From contig CAVIJF010000004.1 of assembly GCA_963643175.1 (NCBI GenBank), positions 1-64,000 on the forward strand: a DNA stretch of 64,000 nt, read 5' to 3'. Numbering within the stretch: position 1 is the stretch's first letter; every line of letters starts with the position of its first letter. Of this stretch, positions 51,651-59,300 are shown one piece after another. Made by a program: the position numbers and the translations under genes. Origin of the DNA: CAMEON01 sp963643175. Its GTDB lineage: Bacteria > Bacillota > Clostridia > Oscillospirales > CAG-272. Under the pieces are notes generated by a model that worked only from the letters and a program-made list of their open reading frames with translations, was not told the origin of the DNA and did no database searches.

Positions 51651-52370
51651 TTACTCCTTCTTCTCCCGCGCCTCGGGCGGAAGCAGGTCGGGGCGGCGTT
51701 CCCGCGTCAGGGCAAGCGACTCCGCCTGCCGCCACGCATCGATTTTTGCATGGTCGCCCGACAGCAGCACCGGCGGGACGCGCATTCCGTGGTACTCGAC
51801 CGGGCGCGTATACTGCGGATACTCCAGCATCCCGGAGGAGATGCTTTCGTTTTCATAGCATTCGGCGGCAGACAGCACGCCGTCGGTCAGACGCGCCACG
51901 CAGTCCACCAGCACGCAGGCGGGAATCTCGCCGCCCGTCAGCACAAAGTCGCCCAACGATATTTCCTCGTCCACCAACTCGTCGATAATGCGGTGATCCA
52001 CGCCCTCGTAGTGCCCGCAGAGCAGGATGAGGTTGTCATACCGTTCCGCCAGCTCCGCCGCAACCGTCTGGTTCAGCACGCGCCCGGCGGGCGACAGGTA
52101 GACGACGTGCCGCCGCCCGGCGAAGCCGGACGCCAGCTGATCCGCCAGCACGGCGCGATAGCAGTTGTATATGGGCGGCGCCGCCAGCAGCATACCCTTG
52201 CCGCCGCCGAAGGGAGTGTCATCCACCCGATGGCGCCTGTCCTCCGAATAGTCACGGATATTGAACACCCGCACGGTGCAGGCGCCGCTTTTCTGCGCCC
52301 GCCCGATGATGCTCTCGCCCAGCACCCGCTCCACCAGATCGGGGAACAGGGTCATGATATCAAAGCGCAT
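51651..52370 (-). CDS. trmD: tRNA (guanine(37)-N1)-methyltransferase
   Basis: A 239-residue SPOUT methylase that makes m1G37 next to the anticodon to prevent frameshifts. It begins MRFDIMTLFPDLVE, has DYSEDRRHRVDDTPFGGGKGML, the knot region ILLCGHYEGVDHRIIDELVDEEISLGDFVLTGGE, and STG-like IPACVLVDCVARL. It starts 3 bases after rimM stops, the usual pairing. rpsP and rplS, the normal outer neighbours, are not here. Confidence 0.96.
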   Translation of the reverse strand: MRFDIMTLFPDLVERVLGESIIGRAQKSGACTVRVFNIRDYSEDRRHRVDDTPFGGGKGMLLAAPPIYNCYRAVLADQLASGFAGRRHVVYLSPAGRVLNQTVAAELAERYDNLILLCGHYEGVDHRIIDELVDEEISLGDFVLTGGEIPACVLVDCVARLTDGVLSAAECYENESISSGMLEYPQYTRPVEYHGMRVPPVLLSGDHAKIDAWRQAESLALTRERRPDLLPPEAREKKE

Positions 52371-52373
52371 GAT

Positions 52374-52976
52374 TCAGTCCCCGCTTTCCGCGCAGGCGGA
52401 CAGATCCGCGGCTGCCGCGGCGGCACTGTCGGCGACTTCAGCCTCGCCGTCAAACATTCCGTCGATGGGCGTCACCGTGATATGGCTGCCCGGCACGACT
52501 TCCCGGACAAACGCTGCCACGGCGGGCAGCAGAACCTGTCCGTGCCCGGTATCCACCGCGAGAATCGGGGACGCCGCGCCGGACAGGATTTCCGCCACCC
52601 GTCCGAGCAGGCATCCCTCCCTGCCGGGTCTGCCGTCCCGGACGGGCAGTCCCTCCGTGTCCGCAAGGAAGTATTGCCCCGAGCGGAGCGGCATATCCGT
52701 CCGGCTCGCGTACAGCACCTCACCGCGCAGGGCGGCGGCTGCGTCCATATCCGTCACGCCCTCCACCTCCAGCAGCAGGAACTGTCCCTTCATGACCGAC
52801 GCGCGCCGGACGGTCAGCGGAACCATGCCCGTTTCCCGCCGCAGGTACAGGCGTCCGAGGCGGCACAGATCCGTCGGGCTGTCCGCCCACGGCTCCACCT
52901 TGATGCCGCCCCGGCAGCCATGTGTGTTGATTACGCGCCCGCACTCAAGGTACGGGGTCAGGGTTGCGTCTGCCAT
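52374..52976 (-). CDS. rimM: Ribosome maturation factor RimM
   Basis: A 200-residue 16S rRNA-processing factor for 30S head assembly. The N-terminal beta-barrel shows LECGRVINTHGCRGGIKVEPW, and the PRC-barrel shows YFLADTEGLPV, LGRVAEIL and VLLPAVAAFVREVVPGSHITVTPIDGMF. The C-terminus adds an Ala/Asp-rich tail. The start at 52976 is 13 bases from GAAAGGA, so initiation may be weak. It begins an operon that runs through trmD and the wall-glycan genes. Confidence 0.93.
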   Translation of the reverse strand: MADATLTPYLECGRVINTHGCRGGIKVEPWADSPTDLCRLGRLYLRRETGMVPLTVRRASVMKGQFLLLEVEGVTDMDAAAALRGEVLYASRTDMPLRSGQYFLADTEGLPVRDGRPGREGCLLGRVAEILSGAASPILAVDTGHGQVLLPAVAAFVREVVPGSHITVTPIDGMFDGEAEVADSAAAAAADLSACAESGD

Positions 52977-53041
52977 AATCGGTATGCTGTCCTTTCGTCT
53001 GTTGCGTTTTGCCGTACACCGTACACTGCTTATACAGGAAC

Positions 53042-53070
53042 AGTATACCACATTGGGAGGCAAATTTCAA
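53042..53070 (-). promoter_or_regulatory. Promoter of the rimM-trmD operon
   Basis: Minus strand: TTGAAA (53065-53070), a 17-base spacer, TATACT (53042-53047). Confidence 0.75.
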
Positions 53071-53199
53071 TGGGGAAAGCGGATTTTTTCAGGGTGCAAG
53101 TTGCAATAGTCTTCAAAAAAGAAGCGGATTTCATCGGCAGTGCAGAAAGTCTGTCCGCGTCAGCCCGGTTGGACTCATTTCAATGTTCATTCGGTTTCT

Positions 53200-53290
53200 C
53201 CTTCGCTTTCCCCCGTTCTCCCTCTCCCCCCGGGGCAGGGCGGGGTAGAGCAGACATCGCGGGGTACAGACCCCCATGCCCCAGCACCCG
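53200..53290 (+). repeat. Degenerate copy 9 of the dispersed repeat (module C-like)
   Basis: CTCTCCCCCCGGGGCAGGGC at about 53222-53241 matches module C at 5.5 and 62.7 kb. The tail that follows (GCAGACATCGCGGGGTACAG) resembles tails of other copies. It lies just before the promoter of the GH99-like gene. Confidence 0.5.
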
Positions 53291-53330
53291 CCGCCCCTTT
53301 TTTATTTGCACAATTTTTTTGCCGAAACGC

Positions 53331-53359
53331 TTGCAATTTCCGCCGATTTATAGTATAAT
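53331..53359 (+). promoter_or_regulatory. Promoter of the GH99-like gene
   Basis: TTGCAA at 53331-53336, a 17-base spacer, TATAAT at 53354-53359. Confidence 0.88.
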
Positions 53360-53447
53360 GGGTGAGGTGCCGGTCCGGAGGTGTGCGCACTTCCGGTCGC
53401 CGGCGGACGGTTTCCCCCATCACTTACTTACAAGGAGAAAGAGAAAC

Positions 53448-55688
53448 ATGAGAAAATCCATTCTGCTCAGGTGTCTTGCGCTGTGCCTGACGCTGTGTAC
53501 GGCACTGGGCTGCCTCGCTGTCATCGGATCGGGCGCCGAAAACGACGTCGCAGTCGATCTGGATAACGACGCAGGATCCCTGACCTACACCGTCTCCGAG
53601 GACGGCTCGACCGTGACCATCACCTACCTGCTCAACGGGGAGACGGTCAGCTATACCGTTCCCAACAACCATAACTATACCAGCGGCGGTCTGGTCGGCA
53701 CCGATGACCTCGGGCGCAAGCTCTATACCACCGCCGACGAGAACGTTGTGAGCATCAACTCCAAGGAAGGCGAACGCTATGTCGGTCTGTTCTACTTTCT
53801 CTGGCACGGCGAGCACGGCGACAGCGGCGTTTTCGACCTGCAGAAGATTCTGGATGAGCAGGGCGCCGAGGTGGCGGGCAGCATTTCCCAGTCCGGCAAG
53901 TACGGACCCGTAGGCGCCATGCACTGGTTCGCCGAGCCGCTCTACGGCTACTACTACGCCAATGACGAGTGGGTGCACCGCAAGCACGCCGAACTGCTGA
54001 CGCAGGCAAACGTGGATTTCCTGTACTTCGATGTCACCAACGGCTACTATTATTTGAATAACGCGCTGTCTGTCATGAAGGCGTGCCACGAGCTGAACGA
54101 GCAGGGCTTTGATGCGCCGCAGGTCGTGTTCTACACGCATTCCGGCGCGGCAAATGTCGTGCGCGGTCTGTACAACGACATTTACTCCAAGGGACTGTAC
54201 GAGGATACGTGGTTCCGGATTGACGGCAAGCCTGTCATCATCGCCCCCTACGAGGCAAACATTGATGACTTCTTTACCATCAAGCGCGAGCAGTGGCCCA
54301 ACGAGGACGCCAACCAGAACAGCTGGCCGTGGATGGACTTCACGTGGCCGGCACGCGTGTTCAAAGGATGGGATTCCAATATGAAGAAGGACGGGCGCGA
54401 CGCCATCAGCGTTTCGGTCGCTCAGCATTCCGGCAATATAGTCTTCAGCAGCTCCTCACTGTACGGCTATGTCAACAACCGCGGACGTTCCTTCAACGCC
54501 GGCAAGTCCGTCACCCAGTCGCTCAGAGCGGCATGGAAGGCGGTGCAGGAAGACCCGACCCTGTCCTATCAGGGACTCAATTTCCAGGCACAGTGGGATC
54601 GCGCCATTGCCAAGGATGTGACCTATGTGCTTGTCACCGGCTGGAACGAGTGGGTGGCACAGCGGCAGCCCGGCTCCATGCTCGGGAATGACGACAAAGT
54701 GGCGTTCGTTGATACCGCCAGCATCGAGTACTCCCGCGACACCGAGATGATGCGCGGCGGCTACTTTGACAACTACTATATGCAGCTTGCCTTCAACATC
54801 CAGCGCTACAAGGGCACCGCGCCCATCGTGGTGCAGGACAGCCGCAAGAAGATTGACGTGACGGGTGATTTCGCGCAGTGGGATTCCGTGCAGATTACCT
54901 ACCACGATCTGCAGGGCGACACGCAGGCGCGCAATGGCAAGGGCTTCGGAAACACTACCTACACCAACGATACGGGACGGAACGACATCATTGCCTCCAA
55001 GGTTACGTCCGACACCAAGAACGTCTACTTCTATGTGGAGACTGCCGAGGCGATTTCCATGCCGGACGCCAACACCACCTGGATGCAGCTGTTCATCAAT
55101 GTGGACAGCGATTCGACCGGCTGGTACGGCTACGATTACATTGTCAACTTCTCGCCCCGTGACACCGAAAACACCACGGTTGCCAAGTACGTCGGCAACG
55201 GCACGGACTTTGATTTCGCAAACTGCGCGGACGTCAGCTGCAAGATTGACGGCAACCGGATGATGATTGCGGTTCCGCAGAGCGCACTGGGCATTGCAGA
55301 GAACCGGTACCGTGAGCTGTGCCTGCAGTTCAAGTGGGTGGACAGCGCCTCCGTTATCACCACCATGGAGCAGTTCTACGAGGACGGTGACTGCGCCCCG
55401 CTCGGACGCATGAATTATATTTATCAGAACTACATTCCCGGTGTGTCCGAGGTGAAGTATCCGGAGCTGGAGACCGAGACTGAGACGCAGACCGATGCTC
55501 CGACCGAGGCACCCACAGACACTGTGACCGATGTGACCGATACTGTCACGACTGCCGCGGCGACTGACACCGAGACCGACGCTGCATCCGGCGGATGCTC
55601 CTCCGCAGTTGCGCCGACCGCCTTCATTGCCTTTGCCGGCTTGTGTGGCGGTGCGGTTCTGACGCTCAAGCGTAGGGAACGGAAGTAA
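53448..55688 (+). CDS. Secreted GH99/GH71-like glycoside hydrolase with C-terminal anchor
   Basis: 746 residues from ATG 53448 (AAGGAGAAA upstream). A signal peptide (LLRCLALCLTLCTALGCLAV) is followed by a short beta domain. The catalytic region (about 105-440) resembles GH99/GH71-type barrels: VGLFYFLWHGEHG, a GAMHWFAEPLYGYY strand, QANVDFLYFDVTNGYYY, DGKPVIIAPYEA and the late WNEW motif at 399-402. GH99 enzymes are endo-acting on alpha-mannans; which Glu acts here is not certain. A DOMON/CBM9-like domain follows (about 465-660). The Thr/Glu linker, then SGGCSSA (Cys717), a hydrophobic helix and KRRERK, match the phosphoesterase at 34.7 kb. Probably cell-surface glycan degradation. Confidence 0.78.
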   Translation: MRKSILLRCLALCLTLCTALGCLAVIGSGAENDVAVDLDNDAGSLTYTVSEDGSTVTITYLLNGETVSYTVPNNHNYTSGGLVGTDDLGRKLYTTADENVVSINSKEGERYVGLFYFLWHGEHGDSGVFDLQKILDEQGAEVAGSISQSGKYGPVGAMHWFAEPLYGYYYANDEWVHRKHAELLTQANVDFLYFDVTNGYYYLNNALSVMKACHELNEQGFDAPQVVFYTHSGAANVVRGLYNDIYSKGLYEDTWFRIDGKPVIIAPYEANIDDFFTIKREQWPNEDANQNSWPWMDFTWPARVFKGWDSNMKKDGRDAISVSVAQHSGNIVFSSSSLYGYVNNRGRSFNAGKSVTQSLRAAWKAVQEDPTLSYQGLNFQAQWDRAIAKDVTYVLVTGWNEWVAQRQPGSMLGNDDKVAFVDTASIEYSRDTEMMRGGYFDNYYMQLAFNIQRYKGTAPIVVQDSRKKIDVTGDFAQWDSVQITYHDLQGDTQARNGKGFGNTTYTNDTGRNDIIASKVTSDTKNVYFYVETAEAISMPDANTTWMQLFINVDSDSTGWYGYDYIVNFSPRDTENTTVAKYVGNGTDFDFANCADVSCKIDGNRMMIAVPQSALGIAENRYRELCLQFKWVDSASVITTMEQFYEDGDCAPLGRMNYIYQNYIPGVSEVKYPELETETETQTDAPTEAPTDTVTDVTDTVTTAAATDTETDAASGGCSSAVAPTAFIAFAGLCGGAVLTLKRRERK

Positions 55689-55705
55689 CCGCTTCTGATA
55701 CCTGT

Positions 55706-55754
55706 ATCCCCCCTGCGCGGGAAGCGTCTGCTTCCTGCCGCAGGGGGATTTTTT
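55706..55754 (+). terminator. Terminator after the GH99-like gene
   Basis: ATCCCCCCTGCGCGGGAAGC pairs with GCTTCCTGCCGCAGGGGGAT (few mismatches) around GTCT, then six T. Confidence 0.88.
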
Positions 55755-55830
55755 GTCGGGGTGCCGGGGAACGCCCTCCGTCCGGCACCGCAAACTGCCC
55801 GGTACCCAGTGTCGCTTCCGGTGCAGACGC

Positions 55831-55934
55831 GGGGATGCAAGGGGCGAAGCCCCTTGCAAAAGATAACAAAAAGCTCCCCTTCCCCTTCGGGGAAGAGCGC
55901 TCTGTGAGCGCGGGTCGGGGGGGGATGGGGGGAG
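55831..55934 (+). repeat. Dispersed repeat copy 10 (hairpins A and B with insert)
   Basis: Hairpin A (ATGCAAGGGGC/GCCCCTTGCA), spacer AAGATAACAAAAAGC identical to copy 6, then hairpin B with AGCGCTCTGTGAGCGC. It lies about 120 bases before the next promoter. The preceding 55760-55830 stretch is family-like GC-rich DNA. Confidence 0.87.
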
Positions 55935-56055
55935 AAAAACTTCCGGCAACGCTGATTCAGGCGGAGGCAGGGCAAAGTCGATTTGTGCGGAGACCCGGAA
56001 CCTCCCGCCCTCTCATTTTTATCCATTTGTTTTGTGAAAATGTGGTGAAAACCTC

Positions 56056-56084
56056 TTGACAAAATCGTGCCAATCCTGTACAAT
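56056..56084 (+). promoter_or_regulatory. Promoter of the 1896-residue secreted protein gene
   Basis: TTGACA at 56056-56061, a 17-base spacer, TACAAT at 56079-56084. The leader is about 230 bases long and includes AAAGGAAAGGAG at 56139-56150 with no start codon nearby. Confidence 0.85.
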
Positions 56085-56320
56085 TAGAGTGATAACGCGC
56101 CACTGTACACGCCCGGAGTACGGTCATCGCGTGGAGCAAAGGAAAGGAGCATATATCCGGCAGACCGCTTGCTGTGCCCGGCTGTTTGCCGGTGTGCGCG
56201 ACAGAAGACGCCCCCCCCAAAACCCCCATGCCGCAGGGCGGCAGAGCACCCGGCTCCCTCCGGCGCCGGAATTCACTATCTCCAATACTATATTCGGAAA
56301 GAAAGGAAACGGAACACAAC

Positions 56321-59300
56321 ATGAAAACGCGTTTTGCGAGACTTGTCAGCATTCTCATCGCATTTTCCTTTGTACTCGGGCTTGTACCGGCATCGGCATT
56401 TGCCGCATCTGCGGTCAACGGATACGTTGATACGCATTCGGGCAAAGCCAAGTATGTGATTTCGTCCACGGACTACGCACTCACCAAGGGCGTCACCGAG
56501 ACGAACATCATCCTGAACAGCGCAACAGGCAATGAGCAGGTCATGGGCTATATGCTGACCATCGACTTCTCTGCCAACAAGGATATCAAGCTGAAGGCGA
56601 CCTACGGCGACTACTATGAGGGTACCGATCCCTCCAAGTGGTCGGTTGATAAGTGGTCGCTGATCAATACCAGCAAGCAGGCGGCGGACTACGAGAAAGC
56701 CACCGGCGAGAATGTCATCTTTGCAACCAACGGTGACTACTTCAATATGCAGACCGGTCAGCCGTCCGGACCTCTGGTCATGAACGGCATCTCCTGGAAC
56801 AAGCAGAAGGCGGCAAATGAGCCGTACTTCGCCATCCTGAAGGACGGCACCTATGCCTTCCGCGACGCCGGCACCCCGCTGGATGACGTGGCAGAAGCCA
56901 TTGCCGGTCCCTTCTTCCTTGTCCGGGACGGCAAGAATGTGGCGACCGGCATGGCAGGCACCCCCTACCCGGTCAACTCGGTCGGCAGAAAGGCAGATGG
57001 AACCATCGTGTTCTTCCTTGCCGACGGTCGGCAGTACCCCTACTCGGTGGGTATGACCCAGTCCGAGCAGGCGGACTTCCTGATTGCACAGGGCGTCGTT
57101 GAGGCTCTGTACCTGGACGGCGGCGGATCCGCCACCTTCATGACCGAGCGCGAGGGCGACAGCACGCAGCAGATCCGCAACAGCCCCTCTGACGGTTCGG
57201 AGCGTTCCATTTCCTCCGGTATGCTGCTGGTGTCCACTGCCGCCTCCGACGGCAGCTTTGACCATGTGGTCATGACCCCCAACAACATCGCCTATACGCC
57301 CGGCTCCACGGTCAGCTTCGCTTACCAGCCGGTCGATTCGGCGGGTAATCCGGCAACGTCCGACATCCCGGAAGGCATGGTGTTCGGACTGGATGCCGCC
57401 AGCGCCGCGCTGGGCACCCTGAGCGGGGACGGCACCTTCGTGTCCAACGGTAGCACCGGCACGGTCCGTGTCAACCTGCTGAACGGAACTACTGTGGTGG
57501 GTTCCACAACCGTGGATATCGTGGAGCCGACCGAGATTTACTTTGAGGCTCTGTCCGCCAACATGGACTTCGGCGAAGCCGACACACTGGGCTTCAATGT
57601 TCGCGCAAACGGACGTTCGCTGGAGTACAGCGGTGCGGAATTTGTCTGGACGATTGCCTCCACGCTTGAGGGCGTGGCGGACGACGCCGTGGGACACATG
57701 GACGGCAAGAATTTTGTCGCCGGGAATGCCACTTCGACCCTGCGCGGCACCGTGACTGCCAGCTATACCAAGGCGTCCGGGGACGTGCTGACTGCCTCCA
57801 TCAGCGTGGAAGTCGGTAAGATGCCCGTGGTCGCCATGGACTTTGAACCGAATGAGAACGGCAGACTGACCGGTGCGCACTTCCATTGGGGCAAGCCGGG
57901 CTACGGCGAGTATACGGGCAACGTGCCGACCGTCAACGCATGGACGGACGGACGGTATACCGACAACCCGGTGCAGACCGAGCTGACTGCTCCCTTTACC
58001 TTCACCGGAAACTGGGACAGCAACGTGCCCGCGTCGGATATTTTCTGCGCCAACGGGTACACCTTCTACCTCTGGCCCAACAACTCCATCACAACCAAGA
58101 ACGCCGGCAGCGTGACGACGACGACTGTCGCCGAAGGCGGTCAGGTTCGCTTCGGCGAGTACGCACTGGAGTTCAACTATGACTACGCCTCCTACGACGG
58201 AACCAAAAACTCCAACTTCTACATCCGCTACTGCGGCAAGGATCCCGTCAACATCGACGGCACACCTACCCAGCTGGGCGTGTGGGTCTACGCCGACAGC
58301 CGCGCACACGGCTACTTCCTGTACGCTGACCTGGAAGTCTGGAACGGCTCCGACTACTCGACCAAGAACTTCCAGCTCCAGCACGGCGACGGCTCTTGCG
58401 CCTACATTGACTGGGAAGGCTGGATGTACTGCTACGCCGACCTGTCCTCCATTGCGACCTATGCGTCCGCGGAGCATCCCATCGCGATTGTTCCCGGCTG
58501 CGGTCTGTTCTGGCTGAGCTATCAGCCTGGCAAGCCCAACGGCTCCGGACGCTACGCCGGTACGCTGTACTTCGACAACTACCGTTTCGTGTACGGCACC
58601 GACCTGGACGACCTGGACAACCCGGTTGTGGACAGCATTTCCGTCAACGGTACCGCCCTTTCGACGGATACGGTCGTGACCATTGACAGCGCCAGCATCA
58701 ACCTCTCCGCGCTGTTCCACGATGTGGACGGCAAGAACGCTTCCGGCATCAGCCCGGAGATGACCACCATTCTGATTGACGGCAAGGAAGTCAAGGGCGA
58801 CGGTGACAGCGCATCTGTGACCACCCGTCTGGAACTTGCCAACGGTATCCACAGCGTGCAGGTGACGGTAGCCGACGGCTTCGGCAACACCGGAACCATG
58901 CTGTGCTACTTCCTCGTGGAGGACGCCCACGCCGTGACGGGCACCACTCTGCTGTTGGGTGAGACGACCGTGACCATGGGTCTGCCCTACACGCTGACCG
59001 CCAAGACCAGCGGAACGGTCAAGTCCTTCAACATGACTCTCCTGCAGGTCAACTCCGACTTCGGTCAGCCCACCGTCACCTTTGCCGAGGGCTGGGACGG
59101 CGAGATGATCTACACGACAACCGGCTTTAAGAGAGCCAAGATTCAGCTCAACGCGCACTGGGTCGGCGAGGGCGATGCGCCTGCCAATGCCAATGCCGCC
59201 GTGCTGACCTTCGCGGTTCCCACGACGCTGGATCCCGAAATCGACTTCTTCACCTATCAGGTGACAGAGGTGAACAGCGTCAACCTTGCAGGCGAGGCTT

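Noticed and set aside
53009..53358. Short frames in the gap between rimM and the GH99-like gene
   Set aside because: They cross both promoters and a degenerate repeat, and encode low-complexity Pro/Arg/Ser peptides.
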